A stretch of DNA of 63,555 nt from Synergistaceae bacterium (lineage in GTDB: Bacteria > Synergistota > Synergistia > Synergistales > Synergistaceae), in assembly GCA_021372895.1 (NCBI GenBank), contig JAJFTP010000012.1, positions 1-63,555 on the forward strand. Reading direction: 5' to 3'. The notes beneath the pieces were generated by a model that made no database searches, was not told where the DNA came from, and worked only from the letters and a program-made list of their open reading frames with translations. Numbering within the stretch: the stretch's first letter is position 1; each line of letters begins with the position of its first letter. Positions 54,123 to 63,090 of the stretch are shown here, in pieces. Both the position numbers and the translations under genes were made by a program.

Positions 54123-54695
54123 TTATTTCTTTGCCCTTTCGAGATACTCTCCTGTCCTTGTATCAACGAGAACCATTTCTCCGTTTTCTACAAAGAAGGG
54201 AACTGTAATATTAAGGCCGGTCGACGTCGTAGCAGGTTTGCCGCCGCCGGAGGCCGTATCACCTTTAAATCCGGGCGGGGTGTCTGTTATCTTCATAGGG
54301 ACGGAGTTAGGGAGTTCTATTCCCATTACCCTGCCCTCGTACATGTCAAAGCTTACTTCAAGGTCATCTACAAGATACTTTGCGGCATCGCCCAGGACAT
54401 CCTCTGAAAGATATACCTGATCGTAGGACTCCATATCCATAAATACATATCTGTCCCCATCTTTATATTGATACTGGGCCGGTTTCTCGTCAAAAACGAT
54501 CCTCTCAAAGCGCTCCCCTGATTTGAATGACTGGTCGACCCCTGCACCTGTCTCAAGGTTGCGAAGCTTGCCTCTTACGATCGCACCTCCCCGTCCCATC
54601 TTATGATGTGAACATTCCAGAATGACCCACATCCCGCCTTCCCATTTTATCTTCAGTCCGGGACGGAAATCACTCGTATCTACCATTTGTGCCAT
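54123..54695 (-). CDS. efp: Elongation factor P
   Basis: Relieves ribosome stalling at polyproline. The 190 residues have three beta-barrel domains; the tip loop ECSHHKMGRGGAIVRGKLRN carries the modified lysine position (about Lys34), and VDTRTGEYLERAK closes the OB domain. GGGAGGTTTTTTC precedes the ATG. A possible promoter (AAGACA, 18 bases, TATGAT) lies in the 107-base gap from the pilin-like genes. Confidence 0.96.
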   Translation of the reverse strand: MAQMVDTSDFRPGLKIKWEGGMWVILECSHHKMGRGGAIVRGKLRNLETGAGVDQSFKSGERFERIVFDEKPAQYQYKDGDRYVFMDMESYDQVYLSEDVLGDAAKYLVDDLEVSFDMYEGRVMGIELPNSVPMKITDTPPGFKGDTASGGGKPATTSTGLNITVPFFVENGEMVLVDTRTGEYLERAKK

Positions 54696-54802
54696 GAAAA
54701 AACCTCCCTGCGCCGATTAGCGGGGATATTACCCCACAAAACTAAACCCATAAACATGCCGCATAATCATAGCATAAAGAGCGTGATTTTGTCTTTCCTG
54801 AC

Positions 54803-55417
54803 TCATTGTTTTTTTGTACAAATGCAAATCGCCTGATAAGTTCCGTCTTCTCTTTGCAGCACAGCAAAATTTCTGACAAGCGTTATGTGGTCGTCAGGCA
54901 GATCATTCAGTGCAACAGACGCACGCAGCTGAAAATATTTTACACCGTATATGTCCTGACTTAACACTCCATCAGCAGAAGCTATCATCAATGGCCCGGT
55001 AAAAGGGACCCCGAGCTTATCCATGGAAGAAGCAACGCTATCGCTGTAATTCTGATCTATAATACTGACATTGATATCCGCAAGCGGATTTGATTTTTTC
55101 AAAATTGTAAGCATGTCTGACGGCAACGGGATATATGGGTCGCTGCGCGGAGCCGCCCCCGTTTCGAATTCCGACGCCGAAAAAAGGCTGCCGCTGTTCA
55201 GATTGCCGGTGAACCATGCTTCGGCCAATGCAGACGCCTGCGATGCTATATTATCCCGTCTCAGTATGGTCGTCTGCCAATTGTGTTCCGCCGCAGTGCT
55301 GTTTGCCACGGAGAGGATGAGCGCAGCGCAGGTGCACGCCGCAAAAACCCATAAAATGACAGTAATAAAAATTACTCCGTTATGCCTTTTCCGCTCAGTA
55401 TATTTTCGCCGATGCAA
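54803..55417 (-). CDS. Pilin-like protein resembling GspK/PilX minor subunits
   Basis: A 204-residue protein with a short basic N-terminus and one membrane helix, KRHNGVIFITVILWVFAACT. The G-VIFIT-V pattern resembles minor pilins of the GspK/PilX group, which lack the usual Glu at position 5 of the mature protein. TTG at 55417 behind GGAGG is my start; the ATG at 55432 is the alternative. It overlaps the preceding gene by about 46 bases. C-terminus has CICTKK. Probably a tip or initiation subunit of the pilus made by the upstream genes. Confidence 0.55.
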   Translation of the reverse strand: MHRRKYTERKRHNGVIFITVILWVFAACTCAALILSVANSTAAEHNWQTTILRRDNIASQASALAEAWFTGNLNSGSLFSASEFETGAAPRSDPYIPLPSDMLTILKKSNPLADINVSIIDQNYSDSVASSMDKLGVPFTGPLMIASADGVLSQDIYGVKYFQLRASVALNDLPDDHITLVRNFAVLQREDGTYQAICICTKKQ

Positions 55418-56325
55418 TTTGGCAGCCTCCATGTTATAGCCGAAGCGTAAAGCTGATATTCAGAAGGATCCTCCACCCATGGCCGCAAATATTCTTCGGG
55501 CCAGCTCTCACTTCCTATTATCTTCGGCGGAGTATCATAAACCGCGTTGCCCCTTGACAGGATATAGACCGTTACCTCCCTTTTAGCCATATCAACGTCA
55601 AAGCGCATGTCGCTGATACCTTCGATACGGGGCTGTTCACCGCTTGTGCGGTAGTCCGAAGTATATAGGCAGCCATCACGGCAGAATATCTTCATCGCTC
55701 TGAACAGATGCGTTCTGTCACCCTTTGGAATATAAAAACTGGATACGGAATAGCTTTTGACCTTCAATGATGATCCTTCGATTCTTATAACTGAAAGAGG
55801 CGCGGATGGCGGGATCGTCCCGCCAAAAATTATCCAGTTCTTGATATTCTTTGGTTTTGATGAGCCTGGCGAGACTGATATTATTTCACTTTCTTCCGGC
55901 TTCCTGGATAACGGGATCGTACCGGTCGGACTGTTGCATTTAAAAACAGATGACGTCTTAGTTGTTCCCGTCTGGGCATAGGCAATGCGAAGCTCGCTGT
56001 TTGGATAGATCCGGGAGACCGAACCTATAGGGCCATCCCATGAGAATGGCTCCGTGAGCTGATCTGCAAATGCTGCTTTATATTTCTGCCCATCCACAGG
56101 CAGACCGTATCCGCAATAAAAGATCGGGGCCTTTAAAAGCGCCGCCGCCCTTGCGGTCCTGGCAGAGGCGGTCCTGTAGTCTAAATAAAGAGGGACTCCC
56201 TCTGAAGCTGTCTTCAGCGTGGTCAGCATAGACGGAGCCATTAAGGCGAAGAGCAGCAACGCTACGCACATCGCAACGAGGAGAAACCCTCGCCTCCCGC
56301 TACTGCGCCGCCGGCCAGATGACAA
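55372..56325 (-). CDS. Prepilin-like protein, large
   Basis: A 317-residue product. TTG at 56325 after AAGGAAGGAA gives a basic leader (SSGRRRSSGRR) then GFLLVAMCVALLLFALMAP, a prepilin-like G-F junction and helix but without Glu5. The rest is a beta-rich soluble domain. The frame extends to 56520 but overlaps the previous pilin gene; the TTG overlaps it by 26 bases. I take it as a second minor pilin-like subunit in a three-gene cassette. Confidence 0.55.
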   Translation of the reverse strand: MSSGRRRSSGRRGFLLVAMCVALLLFALMAPSMLTTLKTASEGVPLYLDYRTASARTARAAALLKAPIFYCGYGLPVDGQKYKAAFADQLTEPFSWDGPIGSVSRIYPNSELRIAYAQTGTTKTSSVFKCNSPTGTIPLSRKPEESEIISVSPGSSKPKNIKNWIIFGGTIPPSAPLSVIRIEGSSLKVKSYSVSSFYIPKGDRTHLFRAMKIFCRDGCLYTSDYRTSGEQPRIEGISDMRFDVDMAKREVTVYILSRGNAVYDTPPKIIGSESWPEEYLRPWVEDPSEYQLYASAITWRLPNCIGENILSGKGITE

Positions 56326-56626
56326 GGGATTCCTTCCTTCCCGTAAATCCGTCTCGAAAAATTCGCAGGATAATTGTCCCGCCCTCCGATCGAACGGGGC
56401 CAATTTCGCACCCGCTGCCCGAGACGGAGATATCTGACACATTACTGCCCGCAGCCAGATCCGCCAGGACTTTTTCTTTGACCCGTTCCATAATAAGATT
56501 GTCATTTGAATCCCCGACAACTGCTGCTGCGGTATATAAAACAGACGCTACCGCGGCAATTGTGATAAAGGCAATGGAACAGGCCGCTATAGTTTCTGTC
56601 AGCATTGCACCGGTGTGCGCCTTCAT
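56300..56626 (-). CDS. Type IV prepilin-like protein with canonical Glu5
   Basis: A 108-residue protein. MKAHTG is a short leader; cleavage after Gly gives AMLTETIAACSIAFITIAAV with Glu at position 5, the type IV pilin signature for PilD processing and methylation. The helix runs to about residue 38, then a short beta-rich domain. ATG at 56626 lies 5 bases after pilT. Its size suggests a minor pilin; the major pilin is not in the window. Confidence 0.7.
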   Translation of the reverse strand: MKAHTGAMLTETIAACSIAFITIAAVASVLYTAAAVVGDSNDNLIMERVKEKVLADLAAGSNVSDISVSGSGCEIGPVRSEGGTIILRIFRDGFTGRKESLVIWPAAQ

Positions 56627-56631
56627 AATTT

Positions 56632-57708
56632 TTAAATAAGATATCGCTCAAGCTCTTTCACGTCGTAAGAACATGCAAGCGCATCTTTACGGCTGATGAA
56701 ACCTTCCTTATACATCCTCGCAAGGTCCTGGTCCATGGTGTGCATCCCGAGCGTAGATCCCGTCTGTATAGCATTCTTGATTTGTGCTGTTTTAGCCTCT
56801 CTTATACAATTACGCACAGCATTATTTGCTATTAAAAATTCAGTTGCAGCCATCCTCCCGGCTCCTGAAGCAATTGGCACAAGCTGTTGCGACAGTATGC
56901 CTATCAATATGGAGGACAGCTGGATACGTATCTGCTGCTGCTGATAAGGCGGAAATACATCTATGATCCTGTCAATGCTCTGCGGTGCATCTGATGTATG
57001 CAGGGTCGCAAGGATAAGATGGCCTGTTTCGGCAGCCGTTACTGCGGCCGCTATAGTTTCAAGGTCACGCAGCTCTCCTATCATTATGACGTCCGGATCC
57101 TGTCTCATTGCCCTGCGCAGCGCCTCGGCAAAACTTTTTGTGTCGCTTCCGACCTCCCTCTGATGGATTAGGGCCTGAGATGAATTGTATATATATTCTA
57201 TTGGATCTTCGATCGTTATTATATGCACCGAACGGTTTAGGTTTATCTCCTGAATAACGGCAGCAAGGGTCGTTGACTTGCCGGAGCCTGTCGGACCGGT
57301 TACAAGAAAAAGCCCGCTGTTCCTGTATGCGATGCTCTTCAGTTCTTCAGGCAGGCAGAGCTGCTTTATTGTACGTATGTTAGTTGTGATTATACGGAGT
57401 GCGATCGCAGGATTACCGCGTTCAAAAGAAAAGTTGCATCTGAACCTTTGGCTCTCCCCTGCTCCGTAAGAAAGGCTGAAACTGAAGTCGTATTCACGTT
57501 CAAGATAGAACTTCTCCGCCTGTTCTTTTGTCAGCAGTTTTTTCAGTATCCCGTCCATATTCTCAGATGATAAAGATTCAAAATCATCGCACCTGACAAG
57601 AGATCCGTTGATCCTCAGCGCGGGCTGCTCGCCTACTTCCAAATGAATATCACTGGCACTGTTATTTATGCCATACAGCAGAACATCCTGAAGCTCAAAG
57701 TTTTTCAT
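56632..57708 (-). CDS. pilT: Pilus retraction ATPase PilT
   Basis: A 358-residue hexameric ATPase that depolymerises type IV pili. Walker A GPTGSGKSTTLA (around 138-149), HIITIEDPIEYIY (Asp box), QREVGSDTKSFAEALRRAMR, MIGELRDLETIAAAVTAAET (Walker B), HTSDAPQSIDRIID (His box) and AVRNCIREAKTAQ, the PilT AIRNLIRE-like motif, are all present. Lies between the pilin-like genes and pilB. Confidence 0.95.
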   Translation of the reverse strand: MKNFELQDVLLYGINNSASDIHLEVGEQPALRINGSLVRCDDFESLSSENMDGILKKLLTKEQAEKFYLEREYDFSFSLSYGAGESQRFRCNFSFERGNPAIALRIITTNIRTIKQLCLPEELKSIAYRNSGLFLVTGPTGSGKSTTLAAVIQEINLNRSVHIITIEDPIEYIYNSSQALIHQREVGSDTKSFAEALRRAMRQDPDVIMIGELRDLETIAAAVTAAETGHLILATLHTSDAPQSIDRIIDVFPPYQQQQIRIQLSSILIGILSQQLVPIASGAGRMAATEFLIANNAVRNCIREAKTAQIKNAIQTGSTLGMHTMDQDLARMYKEGFISRKDALACSYDVKELERYLI

Positions 57709-57726
57709 AAAATATCCCCCAAAAAT

Positions 57727-59436
57727 TTAATCTCCCATTGTTATGGAGAGCATTTCTTCTATGCTGGTCACCCCGTCAAGAACTTTCTTCAGAGCGGCTT
57801 CGCGCAATGTCTTCATGCCATGGTTTCGGGCATGATCTCTGATAACTTGTTCCGGGCTCGCATTGTTTATCATATCCCGCAGATCCGGGTCGATCATCAT
57901 AAGCTCGGCTATAGCCGTCCTGCCGCTGTAGCCTGTAAACCTGCAGGCCGGACAGCCTACAGGTGAATATAACTTCGTTCCTGAAGGCAGCCCGACCTCA
58001 GACGACACATGTTCGGATATTACTATCTCCTTTTTACAGTTCGGACACAATTTGCGCACAAGCCTCTGGGCGGCGACCCCGCGGACCGATGATGCCAAAA
58101 GAAAGCGCGGGACCCCCATATCAACAAGCCTGTTGATCGCGGTAGGCGCGTCATTCGTATGCAGCGTACTCAGCACAAGATGTCCTGTCAGTGCGATCCT
58201 GACGGCCAGATGTGCCGTCTCCGAGTCACGTATTTCACCGACCATAAGTTTATCAGGATCCTGACGAAGTACGGAACGGAGCGTGCTTCCAAAAGTGAGG
58301 CCTATTTTTTCGTTTATCTGGATCTGGGTTATTCCAGGTATGGTGTATTCGACAGGATCTTCCAAGGTTATTATATTCACTTTGGGGTCGTTTATGACCT
58401 CGAGGAGGGAGTAAAGTGTCGTTGATTTGCCGCTGCCTGTAGGTCCGGTAATAAGAAAAATACCATATGAGGCAGAAACAGCCTTATTAAGCGCCGTCAG
58501 CTGCTCATCGTCAAAACCAAGCTTGCCAAGGCCGACATTTTCGTTGCTCTGGTCCAGCAGACGAAGCACCGCTTTTTCCCCGAACATGGAGGGTATGGTT
58601 GAAACACGAAGGTCAAGCCTCCTGCCTCCGACCCTTATGAGGATACGTCCGTCCTGAGGGCGTCTCTTCTCCGCAATGTCCATTCCTGATAATATTTTTA
58701 TCCGTGCAATCAGCGAGAGGTGCAGGTTCTTTGGTATCTCTATGCTGCTGAAAAGGGTGCCGTCTATGCGTAATCTTACTCTGGTGGTCTCATCCGATGG
58801 TTCTATATGTATATCCGAGGCCTTTTCCCTTACCCCCTGTTCCAGTATGCTGTTTACAAGGCGAACTACAGGGGCGTCATCAGCACTGACCGAACTTACA
58901 TCCTGGGCTCTCGTCTGAGAGATGCTGACTATGTCGGGAGCGGCGGTCCCTTCATGTTTCTTTATATCGGCCATGGCTTCATTGACACTCGTATGCACGC
59001 GATAATGCGCAGACAGGGCTTTATTGATGTCCGTAGCTGTGGCGATCCTTATATCTATTTCCCTGGTGGTCAGCATGCGAAGTTCATCTACAGCCAGGGC
59101 ATCCATTGGATCAGACATTGCTATTATTATTCTGTCATTGCCGGAAAGGGCTATCGGCATAACGTTGAGCCGCGCTGCAACATTTTCAGGCACCAACGAT
59201 AAAGCATCCTGTTCCGGCCGTAACTTTACAAGAGAGATAAACGGTATTTCAAGCTGCTCGCTGAGTGCCTCCGCAAGATGAAGTTCCGTCAGATATCCGT
59301 TTTTTATCAGGATCTCACCAAGCCGCATCTGAGAAACTCGCTGCTCTTCAAGGGCCGCGTCAAGATCCGCTTTTGTAATAGCACCGGCTTTGATCAAAAG
59401 TTCCCCTAAGCGAACAGTCCTTATTGGTTTATTCAA
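57727..59436 (-). CDS. pilB: Pilus extension ATPase PilB/GspE
   Basis: A 569-residue ATPase: an N-terminal MshEN pair (LGELLIKAGAITKADLDAAL and LGEILIKNGYLTELHLAEAL), a catalytic core with Walker A GPTGSGKSTTLY, DPVEYTIPGITQIQ, RQDPDKLMVGEIRDSETAHL and HTNDAPTAINRLVD, and the four-cysteine zinc site CPNCKK...CPACRF. The start is TTG at 59436 after GGGAGGAAAT; the frame reaches 59481 but the longer start has no ribosome site. MshEN domains bind c-di-GMP in some relatives. Confidence 0.95.
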   Translation of the reverse strand: MNKPIRTVRLGELLIKAGAITKADLDAALEEQRVSQMRLGEILIKNGYLTELHLAEALSEQLEIPFISLVKLRPEQDALSLVPENVAARLNVMPIALSGNDRIIIAMSDPMDALAVDELRMLTTREIDIRIATATDINKALSAHYRVHTSVNEAMADIKKHEGTAAPDIVSISQTRAQDVSSVSADDAPVVRLVNSILEQGVREKASDIHIEPSDETTRVRLRIDGTLFSSIEIPKNLHLSLIARIKILSGMDIAEKRRPQDGRILIRVGGRRLDLRVSTIPSMFGEKAVLRLLDQSNENVGLGKLGFDDEQLTALNKAVSASYGIFLITGPTGSGKSTTLYSLLEVINDPKVNIITLEDPVEYTIPGITQIQINEKIGLTFGSTLRSVLRQDPDKLMVGEIRDSETAHLAVRIALTGHLVLSTLHTNDAPTAINRLVDMGVPRFLLASSVRGVAAQRLVRKLCPNCKKEIVISEHVSSEVGLPSGTKLYSPVGCPACRFTGYSGRTAIAELMMIDPDLRDMINNASPEQVIRDHARNHGMKTLREAALKKVLDGVTSIEEMLSITMGD

Positions 59437-59518
59437 AATATTTCCTCCCTCTGTAAGAAAAATTAGCAACAAGTCTGACAAAAGCCGGCGTAAGAGCTAT
59501 TAAGTGCTTATCTTGATT

Positions 59519-61381
59519 TTACTGTATCAGGCTTTTACCTGGCATATCATAAACCTCTGAAGCTCCTGTGGGCACATCAAGGATATGCGGGACTATAATA
59601 AATGCCATCTCGGATTTTGAATGGTTATCTTTTCTGTTCGTAAACAGTTCTCCGATAAGAGGGATATAGCCCAGAACAGGCACACGTGAAACGCTCTTCG
59701 TTTTGCTTTCCTGATAAAGGCCGCCGATAACAAAGAGTTCTCCGTTCCTCACACGAATCTGAGTCTCTACTTCGCGTTTCGTAGTCTCTGGGACTTCAGA
59801 GGCACCGCTGTCACGGAAAGCAACTATCTCTCCGGTAGAGATCTTTAGTTTCAGCGTAACAAAACCGTCGCGTCCCAGAATGGGTGTTATATCAAGAGTC
59901 GGTCCCGTCTCCTGCTCCGTGAATTCAGGGTTGCCGCTTTCATCCAATCCGGATTGATACAGATAATTATGAGTAAGCTTTATAGTCGCTTTCTGCCCAT
60001 CCAGTGCAACAACAGATGGATTTGCCAGCACCTTGCCCTTGTTGTTCGTCTCCATCGCCCTAAGTCCGGCGTCAAGCATCTTCATTGTCGGATCGACAAG
60101 GTTTACCGGGTTATAGGCATCGCCGGTGCTGTATCCGGGTATAGGGAACTCGCCCTGATCGGCAGTGTCTGACGGAACAATGTTGGGTGTCAGCCCGCCT
60201 GACATGTTGCCATAAGTGTACTCAGTGCCAAACCCGGTTGCTCCGTACGAAAAGAGCCATCCCCTGTAGACAGCGTTCAGCATTGTCTCTATTGCCTGTT
60301 CCGCACCGTCATTGATCTCGATGAGGCGGGCTTCCAGCATGACCTGCTTTCCTGGATGGTCGATCCTGTTCATCAGCGCTTCTACTTCGGCATGCTGCTC
60401 GGGCGTCCCTGTGACATAAAGAGCACGAAGCCTCTCATCGGCTACGGGAGGTTTGGGCAGCGCAACCAGACCCATGATGATAGCAGGCAACTTTGTGACA
60501 TCGCCGTAGGCCACCCTGTATTCCTTTGTGATGTTCTTCCCAAGTGTTTTTCCTATGCTCTCGGCGGTACCGACGACAAGGGTACGCCCCATAAGCGCAT
60601 AAGAAAGATCATTCATGCGAAGCATATAAGCAAATACTTCGCTGAATTTTGCGTTCCTGAAAGAAAATGTCATCAGATTGTCAGGTACAGAGGAGTCTAT
60701 TATAAGGTTAAGATGCCTGAGATCCGCGAGCATCCGGAATACATCCCTGACAGAGACCTCTCGAAGTTCCAGGGTAACAGGCGTCGCCATGCCGAGGGGA
60801 TCCCCCTCTGTTTTCGGTCGCGGAGGCGGCGGAGACGGCAGATTTATGTCACTCTCCGCCGCCAGTTGGAGAGTGATACGATCAGAGCCGGACATACCGG
60901 AGATCTTTTTGACCTTAAGCGGTTTTTCGCCGATTATAGTCATTGTCACGCCCTGTTTATCATTTGAGACCACCTGTATCCGCTGTGCGAGAGGATAATC
61001 ATATTTCTGCCACCATTCCTCGCTCTTTTGAGTGTCAAGCCTCAGGACATCCCATTCGTATCCGTCCCACCAGTCTTTTTTGTCCGTGTCACGCGGGAAA
61101 CGGATGCCGCTCCATTTCAGGACAAGAGCCGCAGAGGGATTTTCTTCCACTGCAGGCAGACTCATCGATGTCCCGCGCAGTTCAAGCACGATCTGATCAC
61201 TGCCTATCTGGCGGACCTTTATAGCCTCTATCACCGATTTGATCTCGCCTGTCTCGGCAGAAGGCGTAACTGAGAAAGCAGGCCGGACCGTAAGCGACAT
61301 CAGCGCCAGCACAGGGAGACAGAACCTCAGGCACCGCCTGAATATATTTAAAGCTCTGTGCGATATTTCTTCTTTGTCCAT
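59519..61381 (-). CDS. pilQ: Type IV pilus secretin PilQ
   Basis: A 620-residue outer-membrane channel. Sec signal near 15-37 (RFCLPVLALMSLTVRPAFS), an AMIN-like beta domain (about 45-190), STN/N0 domain with TLELREVSVRDVFRMLADLR, N1 region, and the C-terminal secretin domain (GDVTKLPAIIMGLVA, HPGKQVMLEARLIEI, VLANPSVVALDGQKATI, RNGELFVIGGLYQES, PVLGYIPLIGELF). AGGAGTGA precedes the ATG. Its presence implies an outer membrane. Overlaps PilP by 34 bases. Confidence 0.94.
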   Translation of the reverse strand: MDKEEISHRALNIFRRCLRFCLPVLALMSLTVRPAFSVTPSAETGEIKSVIEAIKVRQIGSDQIVLELRGTSMSLPAVEENPSAALVLKWSGIRFPRDTDKKDWWDGYEWDVLRLDTQKSEEWWQKYDYPLAQRIQVVSNDKQGVTMTIIGEKPLKVKKISGMSGSDRITLQLAAESDINLPSPPPPRPKTEGDPLGMATPVTLELREVSVRDVFRMLADLRHLNLIIDSSVPDNLMTFSFRNAKFSEVFAYMLRMNDLSYALMGRTLVVGTAESIGKTLGKNITKEYRVAYGDVTKLPAIIMGLVALPKPPVADERLRALYVTGTPEQHAEVEALMNRIDHPGKQVMLEARLIEINDGAEQAIETMLNAVYRGWLFSYGATGFGTEYTYGNMSGGLTPNIVPSDTADQGEFPIPGYSTGDAYNPVNLVDPTMKMLDAGLRAMETNNKGKVLANPSVVALDGQKATIKLTHNYLYQSGLDESGNPEFTEQETGPTLDITPILGRDGFVTLKLKISTGEIVAFRDSGASEVPETTKREVETQIRVRNGELFVIGGLYQESKTKSVSRVPVLGYIPLIGELFTNRKDNHSKSEMAFIIVPHILDVPTGASEVYDMPGKSLIQ

Positions 61382-61920
61382 GTCCAGCTCACTCCTCCCG
61401 TATCAATACCTGTTATTTTACCCTTGCCGCCTCCGAAGACCGACCCTTGCCTCATTATCTGCCCAGGCGGCTCTCCTTCAATATCCAGCGTGGCTGCTCC
61501 GGTGCGATCCATAACGACAATTGCCTTTACAGTCACAGACGGCGGCGCCATTTCAGGGACTGAAAGTTCTGTCGCGACGGGCAGAGGCAGCATGGCTACA
61601 GGATACCGTCCGACCGCCTCGGCAAGAGATACGAGCTGTCCGCTGTTTTTTCTGAATTTCATGTACGCCCCGAATTTGTTGTTAAGAACATCCGCCCTGG
61701 CCTTTATATCATGCTCCTCAGCGGTCGATCCGTCGTTTACGATCGGCAGTGATCCCGATATCCTGTTGAGCCAGATGTAATTAGTAATACTGAATGCCGA
61801 TGCGCAGGCAAAAAGCATGAACGCCGCGTAGAAAAACAACATCTTCTTATGTTCCTCCGGAGAAGAGGCTGTGTATTTGTCCCGCTTTATAAAGCTTAGA
61901 ATATCAGCCGGAGTTTTCAT
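61348..61920 (-). CDS. pilP: PilP-like pilus alignment protein
   Basis: A 190-residue inner-membrane anchored protein: one helix near 27-46 (MLFFYAAFMLFACASAFSIT), a charged middle part and a C-terminal beta-domain with VTVKAIVVMDRTGAATLDIE and SVFGGGKGKITGIDTGGVSW that fits the PilP/GspC HR domain contacting the secretin N0. No lipobox Cys, unlike Neisseria PilP. Position before pilQ supports the role. Overlaps PilO by 4 bases. Confidence 0.7.
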   Translation of the reverse strand: MKTPADILSFIKRDKYTASSPEEHKKMLFFYAAFMLFACASAFSITNYIWLNRISGSLPIVNDGSTAEEHDIKARADVLNNKFGAYMKFRKNSGQLVSLAEAVGRYPVAMLPLPVATELSVPEMAPPSVTVKAIVVMDRTGAATLDIEGEPPGQIMRQGSVFGGGKGKITGIDTGGVSWTWTKKKYRTEL

Positions 61921-62471
61921 CGTTTTACCTCCGCTTCACCGGAAGCGGCTGCGTTAGCTGTAACTGCCGATATTCCGGACTGAATGGTAAATGAAAATTT
62001 TACATTGCCTTCAACTCCGCCGGTTACATCAAGACTTGTAAGGCGGACCATGTAAGGGCCCTGCCTGAGCGAAGACAGCAGGCGCAGCAGAGCGAAATAA
62101 TCAGCCTCCGCGCTGACTGTGAAGCTGACGCTGGTTTCGTCAGATGAAGCCTTGACCACCTCCGCCCCATCAAAACCCGTAGCCGATAAAATACTTAAAA
62201 GTGCGGAATAAAACTTCGTGGCTGATTCTGCAGGTACAGGCAAAGAGGAACGATCTAATTTGACCATGGATTTATAGAGTACGATCGAATCTGACTTTCG
62301 GTCCAGCTCTGCCTGCATTGCACTGTTTTCATGTTTCAGAACCTGCACTTCAGTATAAAGCGTCCTGACCGATTTTATCAGGAAGAACTGGACGACCAGC
62401 AACAGTAATACTCCTGCTACTCCAGCCAGCATCTGTTTTTTTGTAAATTCATTCGGCTCAAACCTTATCAA
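61917..62471 (-). CDS. pilO: PilO-like pilus assembly protein
   Basis: A 184-residue bitopic protein: membrane helix near 13-32 (QMLAGVAGVLLLLVVQFFLI), a coiled coil (about 33-60) and a ferredoxin-like domain (about 75-170). Sequence identity to named PilO is low; size, topology and position between PilN and PilP support the call. Start TTG overlapping the PilN stop by 4 bases. Confidence 0.75.
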   Translation of the reverse strand: MIRFEPNEFTKKQMLAGVAGVLLLLVVQFFLIKSVRTLYTEVQVLKHENSAMQAELDRKSDSIVLYKSMVKLDRSSLPVPAESATKFYSALLSILSATGFDGAEVVKASSDETSVSFTVSAEADYFALLRLLSSLRQGPYMVRLTSLDVTGGVEGNVKFSFTIQSGISAVTANAAASGEAEVKR

Positions 62472-63085
62472 AGCCCCGTACCCGCCGATATGTCATCAGA
62501 TTTTAGCTTTGAGGCCATTTCAACTGACAAAATACGATAGAGCGGTTTCAGTTCGCACTCTATTGTAAAATCACGGACCTTAATGCCGTTTCTGACAGCA
62601 GGAACGATTACCGGCAACGAGACAGACAGGGTGAGATCGGAAGAAGCGATATTATCAGTAAAAAGAAGGATGCTTTTTTCATTATGCGCCATCCCTTTGA
62701 ATAAGGCTTTATCCTGGGTTATATTGACATGCTCCAGAGCGACTCCATCCGGAAGTATTGCCGAAAGGGCGGAGAGAAGTTCTAACGATGGAATATCTCC
62801 GAGCATATAATCAAGCTTATCCTCTGTCAGGTCATTTTCTTTGACCACCCGCTTAAGCTCGTTATCCATTATCTGCAATTTCTGCATTTCGGCAGCTGCC
62901 ATGCGCGCGAGATCTTTTTTTTCATTGCTCAGCGAATAAAACTTCCACGTGCCGAGACCCAAAATGATGATCATAGTGAACAAAAACAGCGCCGCGGCGG
63001 CAAAGACAAGAAGATGCCTATAGCCGGTCTCTATTTCCTTCCTCGTTTCCTTTCCCGGAATGCGCAGGTCAAGTTTGACTACCAT
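62468..63085 (-). CDS. pilN: PilN-like pilus assembly protein
   Basis: A 205-residue bitopic protein with a short N-terminal stretch (VKLDLRIPGKETRKEIETGY) in place of the usual PilM-binding NLLP/R motif, a helix near 27-49 (LLVFAAAALFLFTMIIILGL), coiled coil and a C-terminal ferredoxin-like domain. It joins PilM and PilO in the inner-membrane alignment ring. 5 bases after pilM. Confidence 0.78.
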   Translation of the reverse strand: MVVKLDLRIPGKETRKEIETGYRHLLVFAAAALFLFTMIIILGLGTWKFYSLSNEKKDLARMAAAEMQKLQIMDNELKRVVKENDLTEDKLDYMLGDIPSLELLSALSAILPDGVALEHVNITQDKALFKGMAHNEKSILLFTDNIASSDLTLSVSLPVIVPAVRNGIKVRDFTIECELKPLYRILSVEMASKLKSDDISAGTGL

Positions 63086-63090
63086 CGCTG

